From the NCBI GenBank assembly GCA_022315425.1, contig JAIUPT010000038.1:930001-994000 (forward strand): a stretch of DNA of 64,000 bases, written 5' to 3'. Origin of the DNA: Pseudevernia furfuracea. Lineage: Eukaryota > Ascomycota > Lecanoromycetes > Lecanorales > Parmeliaceae. Each line of letters starts with the position of its first letter. Positions within the stretch are counted from its first letter, which is position 1. The translations under genes and the position numbers were made by a program. The notes under the pieces are model-generated. The model was not told the DNA's origin. It saw only the letters and a list, made by a program, of their open reading frames with translations, and ran no database searches. Positions 36,725-48,942 of this stretch are shown piece after piece.

Positions 36725-39533
36725 AGTGAGTGACGGTTGATGGTAGGTAGGTTGATGTACAGCGGGTGATCAGCAATGTGGGGAATATTTCGACTTTGAC
36801 CGGTGCTGTTGATCTTGCGATTGGGGATCAGAGTGTCGAAGAGTTGAGGAGCCCGAGTTAAATATTGAGGGTGATAGATATGGAAGTGTGAATGGGTGTT
36901 ACTATGAATGAATGAATGAATGCGTGGTATGTGTTGTGCATTCACTGGACTCTAATGGGTAGGAGCAGCAGTGAAGAGATTGATGAAAGAGTCAAGTGAT
37001 CAGCGGGGGGAAGGGTTATATTTAAAACGAACAAGCAATTGGTAGTAGTGATATTTGAAGGAAATGCGTGCAAGGTATTTACTATTTTACCGGGGATAGA
37101 GTGACAAGGGGGGAGGGGGAGTCTGTCAATGGCTTGCGCCCAAATAAACCCTGACGCTAATTTAGAAAAGGCTGAATGATGTATTTGGGGGGGGGGGTTG
37201 ATTTAATTTGTTTTGTCTCCTAGAGTACTACTGAGCAAAAATAATATTTTCCAACGACGTCAATTTCATTTCACACTACTTCGATTTTACCGACAATTTC
37301 GAGGGGTGCGACGAATCTTGACTGGCTCATATCATTAGACTCGAATTAGTAAGGCCAACTTTTCCCTCAAAAGCCATCCCGTAAGCCACAAAAACGCCAT
37401 CACGCTGCACCAGACCCTTATCTTCCGTCCACTACACTCACTTTCGGTTAGACTTGACGCTGCATACAACAGGGGGTAATTAGGGTATTTAGATACGGGC
37501 AAATGAACGGACCTACGGGGGTTGGTGATGGAGGGTGGGGGAGACTTGGCTTTGGATAGCATCAATGACAGCGAATAGAAGAGTCTTGATGCGAGTTGGT
37601 CCGTCTGCTGGGACCATCGGAGACCCTTTCGCTTGTACGGAGTACCGTAGTAATCCTCACCCAAAACATGTTCCACTCCAAAACACAGCGACGCCATGAT
37701 GATACAACAGCCATTCACTCCGTTGCCCGTCCCCACGTTGAACACGAGATGGGAACACGAGCTCGCATGACAGTCCTTTTCAAAACACTTACCGCGGTTC
37801 TGTGTCTCCTCACATGGACATGTTCGGTCTGGTTCCGAGAGAAGTTCCTGCATGCAATATCCGATGTACCGGCATATGTCACTTGAAGATTCACCACGCA
37901 TTCTTTGATGCCTATTTGATAATGGTCCAGAAGGGGAATACTGAATTCCGAGAATTGTTTTCGATCTCCTCGTGCGTCTGTTCATGCACCTATTCTCGTC
38001 CTCGAGCCCTTGGATTGATCAGTCTATTCCAATAACAGCAGCACTGCCTTGTCTTGATTGGGAGTATCAGTCTGCAATCATTCCGCAGCATAGATTCACA
38101 TCTCGACCTCGCTGGTCTAGCTACTCGGTATGTATTCCTGCTTTCTTCTCCGAGGTCGACAAGGAGCCTAGTCAGTTAGTTGAATGTCAAGAAAGCCTTT
38201 CACCCCCGCAGCCTTGTCACGGCAGAGGCGTAGATTGGGGCGTCAGGCCTTTTGGAGTGTGAACCAGGTACTAAGAGTAAGCTCTAAGGTACTTTTCTAA
38301 CGCCGGTATCCCTGCATATCTAACATCCGACATCCATCACAACGATGACGCTGCTTATCTCCCGGCGGATCTCTCACCGAAAGGACCTGCGTTTGGTGGC
38401 GCACGGTAAAGACACCGATTGGTCATGTTGGCCTAGCGTATCCTTGAAACTATGACGTAAATAAGCAGGATGACTTACGCCATACCTGCCATATTTGCAA
38501 CAGTAAAGTAAGGCGGATGGTAAAATGAGTGTCGTCATTCTTGATTGTTTATGTCGCTATGATAGGATGATAGGATACAAATGGACTCCCCCGTTCCGTC
38601 TGACTGCATAACAGATGAGACACTTATATTTTTCCACACGCGGGGTTGTGGGTTGTACTCGCCGTGTTTTTTTGTCTCGTTGAGGCACATATTCGCCACT
38701 GCGACGCTATTATCTACCCTACCACATACCGTATTACTTACTTACACCCCGGCGAATATCGAAATGTCCTTTTATTTCCATTTTTGACCAACGAATGGGA
38801 TGTTTTAGCGCCACACCATAAGAGCACAGCCTCAAACACACCTTCTTGAGGCTTTTTGTAGATACCACAAGCCTGCTGATCATGGGCGCCTCTCCCGTAC
38901 CACAAGCTTACCCTGCATAAGCTCATCCATCAAGCACCCGGCGGACAGTAGTGAGGGCAGCAGACCTTGTCACCTTTTTTTCTCGGCATTGCTCTGAGAA
39001 CTAGGTAAGCCCTTAGCCACAGGCCCGTTTAAAAAGGTCTGTCTGCTAGGTAAATAAGGTAGATAGTCCGGCAGACGGGCGGAGCACGGCAGATCTCGTT
39101 CAGTTTCTTTCGATTGTAGCACATATGTAAGGTAGCTGGGCCGGCAGAGCAACAGTAGATCGCTTGATCCTTGAGCCAATTCTTTTTATATCGAGGCCCA
39201 GAGCGTCCATTCCGGAGACAGACCGTTGATCCGCCGTATTTATATCAACAACACATGGGCACAGCCACAGCTATTCGACTTCTTGTACGAATAGCTTCGT
39301 GTTAGTACTACAAGGAAACTTGTAGAACAAGCACATTACGACTGCTGCCGAAAGAAGACAAATGCAGTTTAATGATTTGAACTGGAATGGTCGAAACGAC
39401 TTTTGGGTCAATCATGACCTTACCGGGCACGAGCTTTCTAGACAATCCTCAAAACTTGGTAGTTGATTTTCCTAAGCAACAGGGGGAAACGTAGGATGCT
39501 AACCAATGCCAGCAATGCATGTTGATGAATTCT
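36725..39533. other. Long gene-poor interval
   Basis: About 2.8 kb. The part next to 36,724 is the likely promoter/5' UTR of the zinc-finger gene, with TGAATGAATGAATG repeats at about 36,905 and an 11-G run near 37,190. An ATG-initiated 216-codon minus ORF (37335-37985) contains a Cys-rich patch (CPCEETQNRGKCFEKDC) but no known domain, and shorter opposite-strand ORFs compete with it. I do not call it a gene. Confidence 0.3.
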
Positions 39534-41112
39534 TTAATGAAAGCGGTCCAGCCGAGCTCTGTTAAGGGCAATCTGTGAATTGTTAATTTTCAGGGAAAAA
39601 CCATGGTGTATAAGAGGAATCGAGCCGATCGTCCTCTTACCTCGTCATCCACTTTCGTGCTTTTAGCATTGATTCTCTCGAGATGGCGATTCTGCATGTC
39701 AAGTCAACCAATATGATTGAGGCGAAGACGCCGATAAACCCTACCTGTTCATCAACCTCCTTCCCAGTCGCCCTTGCAAGGCCATTCAATCGACTTGCGG
39801 CACCTCCTAATGCATCCAAGTTAGAGTCGATTTCCTGCCACGGTCGTTAGTGAAGATCCCTAGATATGGGTGATGGGCAACCCTACGTTTTCCATCTCAT
39901 CATCCTCCGAATCAGCCTCAAATTGATACTTCGCCCTCTCCGCTAAACTCGCCTGCTTCTTCGCGGCAGTATTCGGCCCATCCTTCGATATGTCCTTAAA
40001 AGTCTTCTGCAGACGCTGATCGGTATCATATCCCGCTCTCCGAGTAGCTTCCCTTTGTGCTCGCTCAAGCTGGTGTTTCTCCAGGACGTCTTCATCTGCT
40101 CGTCGGGTACGTGACTCTGCGGTGAAAGGGTTTGACACGTGCACTGCGAACATACTTCTGTTCAACTTCTTCAGCTCCTTGGCCCGGTCTTCGGCGACGC
40201 GGTTATGATTTGCGGTGATGTCTAGGTTCTTTTCGGTGTTGTGTATCCGCTCGCCTTGGGCTCCGATTCGGGCGAGTGTGTTCATACCTGTCTCTTCACT
40301 AATTACTCGTCAGCCGACTCACAGGCATCGGATATCATCCAAACTTACGCTTGTGCCGCCATACGAAGGGCATTGCGGGTCGACGAGACGTCCTCTTGTT
40401 TGATAAATCGGATTTGTTGCTTCGTAGCTTGTACATCCTCTTCCTCCTCTTCTTCTGCGGTCAATTGCCTGTCTCCGTACGCCTCGTAGCTAGGACCCGA
40501 ACTCCCACCATGTCCCCCTTCCTGTCCACTTTCCTCATATGGCGGAGGTTGACCATACCCCATCTGCTGCTGTTCTTGCTTCCGCACACGCTCTGCTACT
40601 CCTCCAAACAAGGCGTCTCTGTTCTCGTCTGGCACAGGAGCAGCTCCAAGTCCGCCGTAGCCGCCAGGTCTCGAACCAGCACCCCCCGCTTGTGGGCCTT
40701 CAGCTCCATATCTATCAGTACCGTAACCACTAGATGCACCATACCGATCTGCGCGATAACCACCCCCATTTTGGGGTGCAGGATCGCTCATGCCTCCATT
40801 GCCCCCAGTCTTCTTCTCATCACCGTAACGGCCTGACTTTTTCTCATCCGGATAACCTCCATTCATGCCCCCGTATCCGCCCTGCTGTGCTGGCGGAGGG
40901 GCAGGACTCGGCCCACGTTGTGTTTGTGCATAGCCTGGAACCCCTGCTCTCGCCTTGGCCTGGTTGTATGCATCTGCCTGAGTGGGTAAGTTGGCGTAGG
41001 GGTTGTTGCTGGATGGCGCGGGGGATTTATCCTTGGATCGTCCGCCGAAGAGGGCTCTACGGTTGCTGTCGTCGTCACCGTCTTTCTTCTTGCCGATGCC
41101 GAGTTTCTTCAT
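39534..41112 (-). CDS. SEC9: Plasma-membrane t-SNARE Sec9 (SNAP-25 family)
   Basis: Q-SNARE for fusion of secretory vesicles with the plasma membrane, pairing with Sso-type syntaxin and Snc-type synaptobrevin. Exons 41112-40349, 40298-39887, 39834-39745, 39691-39641 and 39572-39534 give 451 residues. A long Gly/Tyr/Pro-rich disordered N-terminus precedes two SNARE helices. The Qb helix includes KQQIRFIKQEDVSSTRNALR and, after the splice, TGMNTLARIGAQGERIHNTE. The Qc helix spans IDSNLDALGGAASRLNGLAR and NRHLERINAKSTKVDDE. There is no transmembrane segment, as expected. The last exon encodes only IALNRARLDRFH. Confidence 0.93.
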
Positions 41113-41442
41113 GTTTCTCAATTGTATAGATTCAATCTAGTATAAGATTCGGAGCGAAGTTGAAGAGGACGCAGCTCTAGGGGCTGTGGGGGCCTGCTTC
41201 CGCGGGGGCGGAACTAAACTCGGTGCCTGCGGCTATTTACGAGTAGCGTGTGCAATACGAGTATCCCTTGGCATTGGGTCAGGCCGCACGACGCACCTGA
41301 TCCAGATCACAGCCTTATCGAAGCGATAAGGCTTTCATGCATAGACACACGACATGCTGCAATCACTCTTCTGTAAACAAGCTACCTGGAGTCTGAATAC
41401 TTCTGTATCGACTCAAAACCGGGCGAATTTGAAGCTGTATCG
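41113..41442. promoter_or_regulatory. Shared spacer between divergent SEC9 and cystinosin genes
   Basis: 330 bp between two divergent start codons. It contains a GATAAGGC/GCCTTATC imperfect palindrome (CCTTATCGAAGCGATAAGG at about 41,311). A regulatory role is inferred from position only. Confidence 0.35.
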
Positions 41443-42489
41443 ATGTTTTCCCCATTGACGATTCAGTTTCTCAGAGCACTTTCTCGGTACATTCCCTCCT
41501 CTACCTTACTCTTTGCAATCCTTACTGACCCTCTACAGTGTACTCGGCTGGATATAGTAATGCTCCCCTTTGAACGTTCAGTCCAATCTAAACTCCACCA
41601 TCTACCTCCGGAGAACCCTAGTTGACAGCTGTCCAGCACCCTGTCCTGGTCCGCCTCTTTCTACCCCCAACCCCTCCTCAACATCCGCCGGCGCTCTACC
41701 CATGGCACTACTCCCGCATTCCCCACCCTCAACATCGTGGGCTTTCTCTGTTACACCACTTCCACCGTCTTTTTCTACTACTCTCCCCTGATTCGATCCC
41801 AATACCGTACCCGCAACAACGGAGAAGAGAGTACGGTCAGGGTCAATGATGTAGCATATGCAGTGCATGCACTATTGTTGTGTATAGTGGCATTGAGTCA
41901 ATTTTGGCCTTCTTTGTGGGGATTCGAGAAGAGTAAACTGAGAACAGGGAATGGCGTGTGGGGAATTCTCGTGGCTTGTTTCGTTGGGATTGCATGGGTG
42001 ACTGGGATGGTAATGAGGAAGGGCTTGGATGGTGGCAGGGATGCGAGATCTTGGGCTTGGATTGATGTAGTGAGTATATTTAGTCGTTGCCGTCATCTTC
42101 GAGCTGGCTGACTGAAGGCACTCCAGCTTTATGCAGCCGGTTATGTCAAGCTGGTCATCACGGTAGTGAAGTATATTCCCCAGGCCTGGGCAAATTATCA
42201 ACGAAAGTCTACCGCCGGCTGGAGTATCAATCAAATTCTGCTGGATGTCATTGGTGGTGTTTTGTCAATTGCACAGCTCGTGATTGATTCAAGTCTACAA
42301 AGCGATTGGTCCGGAATAACAGGCAATCCGGTCAAATTGTATTTGGGAAACATCACCATCATATTCGACATTGTATTTCTGGTGCAGCATTACATCCTAT
42401 ACAAAGGGAATGAGATCGAAGAAGATGGGATGGATTGGGAAAGGCGAGGGCTAATCGGGAGCGATGACGCGGAGACTGTCGCGAAATGA
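41443..42489 (+). CDS. Cystinosin-like PQ-loop lysosomal/vacuolar cystine transporter
   Basis: Seven-TM transporter expected to export cystine from the vacuole with protons. Exons 41443-41486, 41539-41556, 41637-42069 and 42127-42489 give 285 residues. The first PQ loop reads WSASFYPQPLLNIRRRST and the second VVKYIPQAWANYQRKSTAGW; both are the cystinosin signature. It ends with an acidic cytosolic tail. Exon 2 is only 18 nt (GTACTCGGCTGGATA core) but is required to restore RVLGWIYTLSWSASF. The start is the only ATG before the first TM helix. Confidence 0.9.
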
Positions 42490-42820
42490 TAGATACCCAT
42501 GAACTGATTCCATTTCAATGTACTTTTCGGTAACCCTTTAGGGAGGAGTAGAAGCAAGATAGCTTTCGTTCCGCATAAGGAGATCCAGATGGTTGTCACG
42601 TTGAGAAATCGTGCATTCAAGCTTTAAACATTGCCAGTCTCCAGGATTTAATAATAATTTTGCGGTGCTCGTATCAGAAGAAACAATCCGAAATTGTCAA
42701 ATACATTTTCTCTCCACAGTCCCATCCTTACGCAGCCCTTCCCCAAGTTTCGGAGGCCCGCGGTCCACGTTGCCACGGACTCCTGCAGCACATGTGGTAC
42801 TTGAGGCATCCGAATGTATG
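42490..42820. other. Convergent 3' intergenic region
   Basis: About 330 bp between the 3' ends of the convergent cystinosin and F-box-like genes. No motif was recognised. Confidence 0.4.
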
Positions 42821-44287
42821 TCATAGCCAAACATAGCCTTTGTTCCACCCGTCCTTAAACTCGTCTTCAGTTATGCAGAATGGGAGCGCCCTCACGTAGC
42901 CAGTCATTTGCACAGTTCTGCGCGACTCCTTTTTCTCAACGAGCCAGGGTTGATGGACTACATGAGTCGTTGGGAAATCACCGTGTACCAGCGCGCACCT
43001 GGGCTCAAATATGAACCTGCTCGTAAAGATCTCAATATCAACAATATTCTCATCGGGTCGCGTTCGTGATTTCATGAAACAGCGGGCGTGATCAAGAACT
43101 TGATACAGAACTGTGGTATCCTCATCCGATTGTGGTACTTCGAAGGAGCTGTTGACACCTAAGCAGATTTGTACTTTGCCACTCCAGGCAACGTCGTCAT
43201 AAGCAAAAATGTCTTTGCATGTGCGGACGGATTGAAGCCTGAGTCTGCGAAGAAGGGGACATTGTGCAACGAGTCGAGACAGTCGAAGATGGCTATAGCT
43301 GTTGTGCTGCTCTGATTGTTCGGGTTCCATTTGAGAGGAGCCTTCTAGCTCCAACACTTCTAAGCTCAACTGAGAAGACCGTATAAGGGCTCCAATACCT
43401 TTGGGGCCAAGAGAGGCGGCGTTCGTCATATGGAGCTCCCGAAGATTTTTAGCTGTGCGAGCTATGGCGATCAAGTCCTTGTCAGTAATACTCATGAATT
43501 TTGAGTTTCCAAAGAGCCTTAGACAGGCAAGATTAGAGAAGTCAACGCTGGTAGACTCTGACGCGTTATTGTCGAAACGGTTCTCTTTTTTCATTGCCGG
43601 GGATCGTTTGGGAAGGTTCATTGCTCGGATCTCAAGAGAAGTTATACATGAACCAGCGGCGTTAGATCCAAATAACGACGACAAATCTGCAACAGTTCCG
43701 TGCCTCAAAGCTGTCCATGGTATCAAGAGATCTTCCAGCTTTTTGCACTGACGAAGAATGCCGAAAATCATGGCGCTCTCCTTTGCTTCATAGTAGCCGT
43801 CGAACCAAATTCTTTGTATGTACGATGAGAGCGTGGGATGGTGCTCAAGAAGTTTGGCTGTCTTACTCAAGAAAGTGCTAGACTCCGAGGAAGTAGTGAG
43901 ACTCAGGTGTTCTCTCGACCTTGAGACACCTGAGAGCATGTACCTGAGACAAAGATCAGCATGGTCATAAAGAATGATCAAATGTAAGAGAGTTTACTTC
44001 TCGCTTCCACGCCACGATAGGACATAGAGGTCTCTGAAAGCGTACTGAACAGCCATTTCGTGCCATCGCGAACTGACTTGTCGGATGGTGTTCGAGGCAG
44101 TCCACCTCACAGAATCTGGAGTCATACGCCCTTTGAGTAGCCGCTGCATTCGTACATCTGGATCCGGTTGGAATCCCATGTCGAAAGTACATGTCTTCCA
44201 GATGTTGTGCTCCACATTAGAACAAATGACGTTTTCAAGGATTAGTGAAAGCAGCTCGTAAGGCAGGTCATCAATGCTTGCTGGCAT
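42821..44287 (-). CDS. F-box-like/LRR-like protein
   Basis: Exons 44287-43998 and 43943-42821 give 470 residues. The N-terminus (IDDLPYELLSLILENVICSN) fits an F-box helix, and VSSRWHEMAVQYAFRDLYV continues it. The middle has irregular leucine-rich units (SNLACLRLFGNSKFMSITDK, TAKNLRELHMTNAASLG, LSLEVLELEGSS), typical of fungal F-box substrate receptors. It would act in an SCF ubiquitin ligase if the F-box is functional; that is inference. No transmembrane segment or signal peptide was seen. Confidence 0.75.
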
Positions 44288-45182
44288 TTTGGCTGTACTG
44301 TAGTAAGCCTAGTGCTCTTTGTGTGTGTGGGGTGCTGCTGTCACTGAGATGCGGCTCGAGAAGTCCTCAATAAGTTCATCTCACGCGGGGGGTTCCTATG
44401 CTTTGATAAAAAAGCAGCAAGGAGTGTATCTTCTGTGGCGGTTAATCGGAGGTACTAGAGTCCTTTGATTCTGGGGCAGTGGGCAGAGGATAGGGTCGAA
44501 GATAGCACAGTCGATGCGTAAATAATGAACAGCGGAAGGGAGGGTTGATTGGCAGTTCGAGTCTTGTCGTGTTGTTGTACTAGTACTCCGTACGGTAGGT
44601 ATCTTACGGATGTCTGCACCTTGGCAGCGCTAGTAGCAGCCCTAACCCTACTTTCGGAAGCGACCCTGTAGCAGAGGACCCTTAGAACCATTTTCTGGCA
44701 GCGCAGAGACTAAACTCCAGGGCTTTCTAATGGGCCTGATAAGGGGAATTGGCCCTGATTAGGCGCAGTTCCGAAGCAGATCTAAGCGCATTGTCCAACT
44801 CTTCAGGCATGGACTTACTCACCTCGGCCGATGTAGGAAGCGTGCACTTTGCGATTACATAAATCTTACTATAGAGGCCTTGAAACATGAAATCTTACTA
44901 TAGAGGCCTTGAAACATGAAAGAGGACACAACATCGAATGGCGCAACTTTTAACATATCGAGTCCAATAATTCAAGTTTTCGAGGACACATTGGAACTAA
45001 GACGAAAATAATCTGATTCGTCGAAGCAAGACATCATCCCGTACACATTCGTAGAACCGCTTCCTCCAGGGCATAGGCCTACTTGGCCACTTGCCGATTC
45101 ACACAAATTCAGCTTGCTCTCACAGAACGAGAGACTCGCGATGAAGCCTTCCTGTTGGCGATGATGACCAGGAAGGGTTGCC
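44288..45182. other. Intergenic region with a tandem duplication
   Basis: About 900 bp, no gene supported. It contains the perfect tandem duplication at 44861-44918. Confidence 0.4.
44861..44918. repeat. Perfect 29-bp tandem duplication
   Basis: Two identical adjacent 29-bp copies begin AAATCTTACTATAGAGGCCT at 44861 and 44890. There is no divergence between copies, so the duplication is recent. Confidence 0.9.
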
Positions 45183-45445
45183 CTAACAAGCACACGCCGC
45201 CCCTGTGCATTGGTCATACCAGTAGCCAAAATCCGCGTCGAGATCTCCACGCTTGGCCTTGCCGCAGGGGACGGTGGTTTTGACTTCAGGCTTGGCAATT
45301 GAGGCTTTGACATCTAGCCTCATGTTAGCGACAGAAATCTGGACAACAGATGACGAGACTCCATGCCACTGTTTGCAACAGGTGTCGCCAGGATCCCAAA
45401 AGGGGCAAGAGCAGAAAGCACAAGAAGGAGTTTTTGGAAATGCAT
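45183..45445 (-). CDS. Small secreted cysteine-containing peptide with dibasic (KR) site
   Basis: A predicted preprotein of 73 residues from exons 45445-45355 and 45313-45183. The 41-bp intron has a CTAAC branch site and AG acceptor and removes a stop-containing stretch. The N-terminus (MHFQKLLLVLSALAPFGI) is a clear signal peptide. The remainder has four cysteines, a GKAKR dibasic site and a C-terminal part GDLDADFGYWYDQCTGAACA. It could be an apoplastic effector-type protein or a peptide precursor processed after KR. The intron is short and the product small, so the model is moderate. A UstYa-like gene lies 1.3 kb away, divergently oriented. Confidence 0.5.
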
Positions 45446-46779
45446 AATGAGATATTGATGATTCACTGAGAGAGTCAAGGTTCAGGATAGAGAGAGTCAG
45501 CGGTATTGAGTCTTTATACAATCACTTGGAGTTGCTGAAGGCCCTGCAAATCGAGGTGAAAAACGAGCCTTCTTATACCTGTGAAGTTTCCCCATCTTTC
45601 AAATTCGGAAGGTGCTTGAAGAGATAAGACGAGCTTAGAAGATCGGCTCATATGCAGAAAGAATCAAGTATCGCTGCGCCATAACGAACTCGTGCTTTGA
45701 TCAAGCATCACTCTTGAACTGCTGCGCTCAATCAAGATGGAACGTGGACGCTCTAGGTAAATTTAGTCGAGCTCAGTAGGTCTTGATCCGGATTCACCTC
45801 CTGTTCGTCAAAAAGAGACAAAACAAGTTAGAAGTGACCAGCCGCTTTGCATTGCTTTGCTTTACGTGGCTTTGCCTGTAGCACGGTGGGCGCTGGCCGG
45901 GACAAGCAGTCTCGAGTCAGTAGTGGTAACGGAGGGATCTGGCACCTCCGGCACAACCACATTTTGCTACTTCCCTAGCGTATCTTTCCAGTCCATACCA
46001 GCTAGATTCAACAACTAAGCTGCAGCTATTCTGCAAAGGGTATAACCAGACAGTCAAGCGAAAGTAGGTAGGAGAGTAGGCTACTCTACATTTGCTCATT
46101 AAAGACTTGACATATATGCCTGCAGAATGCTAGAGTGACTGTTCAAGCTCGTATTTGTAGATAAGCGAAAGAGGTATGCAGAGTATCATGGCTCAAAAGC
46201 TAATGTAGGAGGTGGGAAGTAAGTGTAGAAGTCAATGGTACTTGTACCGAGAGTAGTTCCTATAGTCAACCGAGCTAGTGATCTTGTACCTATGTGTGTG
46301 TGTCTGACGTGCCGGGACACTCGTCTCTTGCAGGCTTGCAGCGATAGTCTAAGGTACCTTACTTTGCTACCTTTATTTAGTGGCTACAGTAAGGTAGGTG
46401 CTTCGAGCTTTATTTGTCTTGCCCTAATGCGTATCAAAAGAGACATCCGCGACAGTCCCGTTCCGCCAATTTACAAATAATGGAAGCAAAGCAACTTTTC
46501 CTACTTACCTACTGTCTTCAATTCTTCATGACCTTCCACCCCTGACTGCTATATCCTCGGACATGAACGTCTGTGGACCCTGACTTGATCTCTTGCCTCC
46601 TTTCTCTTTTCCCTCATCGTCTTTGATTCTTCTCCCTCCCTCCCAAAATCATAAGCGACTCGGCCTGACACCTGGTCTTGTCAATCTTCCTCTATTATAT
46701 CGCCTTTCTTTATTTCAACTCTCTTGTTAAGCCAGAGTTCGTGGTTCTCTACACTTTCAACATCGACGTCCCAGAAATA
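45446..46779. other. Divergent spacer between secreted peptide and UstYa-like gene
   Basis: About 1.3 kb with no supported gene. Pyrimidine-rich leader sequence precedes the UstYa-like start. CTAAGGTACCTTA, a near-palindrome seen again at 58,739, occurs at about 46,350. Confidence 0.4.
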
Positions 46780-47788
46780 ATGACTTCCTCGGATGGCTTA
46801 TTGGAGGACAAAACGTTTCAGGATGATGAGTCTTTCGACGATACAATCGAAAAGCCGGATGTATTTTTACCTCAACAACCTTCTTTTCTTCGTCAATTCT
46901 TATCACCTTTCTACTTGCATTTGAGCCTTGTACTATTTTATACAGCAATTGCCACCACGATAATATACTTAACTCTGTCTTCGACATCGCATGGGCCCGG
47001 TCTAGTCTATTGTAAGCAACTTCTGTGAAGAGGCACAAATCAAACCCAAGTTAATGGTAAGGCAGCGCCGGCTCGAAAAGCCATAAATTTCGAAGTCCAG
47101 AATTACAACGTCAGGAAACTAAGCCCATACGCCGGCTTACCCAGCCCGAGTCTTGATGCCGCATGGCACGACCTTCTCCAATGCAAGCCGCATCCTCTCA
47201 GTCCCAGCCAGATACCACACGCATACTGACCTCAAAAGATACAAACCTACGAATCTCCTCAGCCGAAATGGCAGCCATCGATCCCGAGCGACAAGAAGAA
47301 GCCATCGCTCTACCCGACGGGGGCTACTTTGGCACATTGACCGTCTTTCACGAGCTTCACTGTCTTGTAAGAGAGACTTCCAAGATGCCAATCCCTCCGA
47401 AGCAAATCCTCAAAACCCTAATCCAAACCATCAGAAACGCCTTCATCGTTACATGTACCCTTCCTACTACTTCCCCGACCTCTCCGACCAAGAGAAGGAA
47501 GACAACCACTACCACAACGAACACTGCCTCGACATGCTGCGCCAAAGCGTCATGTGCCATGGAGATACCACGCCATTGACGATGCGGTGGGGCCGGACGG
47601 CGAAGATGCCGCTGGCCAATTTCTCCAGTCCGCACGAGTGTGTCAGCTGGAAGGGTATCAACGAGTGGGCAAAAGAGAGGTCTGTGAAGGAGATCTTGAA
47701 GCCAGGGTATTTGAAGCATCCGAAATTCGGGGCGTTGGCTGAAGAAGATTTCGATAACAAGATTGGGTTGGCACATGATGACCGTTGA
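46780..47788 (+). CDS. UstYa-like protein (DUF3328 oxidase family)
   Basis: Membrane-anchored oxidase-type protein of the family that installs cyclising oxidations in fungal RiPPs (ustiloxin type) and other metabolites. Exons 46780-47011, 47066-47182, 47239-47366 and 47435-47788 give 276 residues. An acidic N-terminus is followed by one TM helix (LHLSLVLFYTAIATTIIYL) and the family block SPYAGLPSPSLDAAWHDLL. Both diagnostic motifs are present: FHELHCL and, downstream, NEHCLDMLRQSVMCHGD. The second intron must be GC-AG (T|GCAAGC, 47183) to keep frame; it has a CTGAC branch point. I chose the ATG at 46780 over an upstream TTG-opened extension. Confidence 0.88.
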
Positions 47789-48942
47789 TGGAGGAGTCGG
47801 AGCTCACTCTAGTTGCTGCGAGATTGTGAGAAGGTAGTTTGATTGCTTCGATGTGTGATGTTAATATTGTACAAGTCGAAGATAAGATTCACCAATCTCT
47901 CACCTACTTCCAGATGCCTGCTTCTTGATGCTCTGAAGTCTCCCACACACACCCAGGCTTCGCCCACGGAGACGCTCCAGTCTCACCGTCGATGTCCCCT
48001 CCGTAGTAATCCGACGTAACGTCCACGTAGAGCTTGAGATCCGACTTCTCACACATAAATAGAAAGTGAGCACGCGTTTCTGTTGATCATGTTGGTGTTA
48101 AGCTGAGGCTAGAGGCTATTGTCCATAGGCTGAGTCCAAGGGGGCCAGAGACGAAAATTTCTCTTGGCATCAGAGCGTCATGCACTTGACTCTTGCCCCG
48201 GTTCGGTCAATGAATTATTGATTATATCGGTATTGGTTGTTGTAGCTGATGCCTGAGGACTTTCAAGTGGAGTGAGAAAGTGCATTCGGCACGAAGGCTG
48301 CAGACACCATACCATGGCTTGAGGCCTGCTGCTTCCTTCCTAGGATTACGTCGAGCTGGCAGCTAGGGCATTCGTCTAGGAAGATTTCTCGGCTCCTGGT
48401 TCTGTGGAAGATATGACCTTTTTAATCGTTTAGAGATATGTACGCCTTCGACGGCCAGATTTTTTGAGAAGGGCTGAGGAAGGAATTAGATTTGTCTTGG
48501 GGGGCTCTAGCGAAGCTGGTGAAGCTGGTCGGGCAAAATCTTTAAGTTTTTCGCATTGCAGATTCCGTTATTGCAATTTCTGAGAAAGCTGGACCATCAA
48601 AATCCTGAGGGGTCCCACCTTGCGTTCCTGACTCAAGTGTTTCTGACGAAGTTATATGAGCAAAAAGAAAATGGGAAAATCATCTTGCGAAGTTAGCTCG
48701 AGGTGTCTTGACGACACCGGAGATATAGTTGAGTCAGCTCAGGATGAACAGGCAAAGCGGCAAAATCAAGGGATCTTATGAGTATTGAGGCATACCATGG
48801 CATTGTAAATGCATTTTAATTCGTAGCTTGACCACTAGTAACTCCGACTCGTGGTGCTATCACACGCGAAAGAAAATTCGATGGAAAGACGACAAAGCTG
48901 ATACTATACAAAGTAGATAGATGAGAAGAAGAGAGGCAAAAA
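47789..48942. other. Intergenic, convergent 3' ends
   Basis: About 1.15 kb between the convergent UstYa-like and NLR genes, with no supported ORF or RNA gene. Confidence 0.4.

Noticed and set aside
37335..37985. A Cys-rich 216-residue minus-strand protein
   Set aside because: It has an ATG but no signal peptide, no recognised motif and overlapping opposite ORFs; evidence is too thin.
45183..47788. A full ustiloxin-type biosynthetic cluster
   Set aside because: Only one UstYa-like gene and one candidate peptide are present; no repeated cores or other tailoring enzymes flank them.
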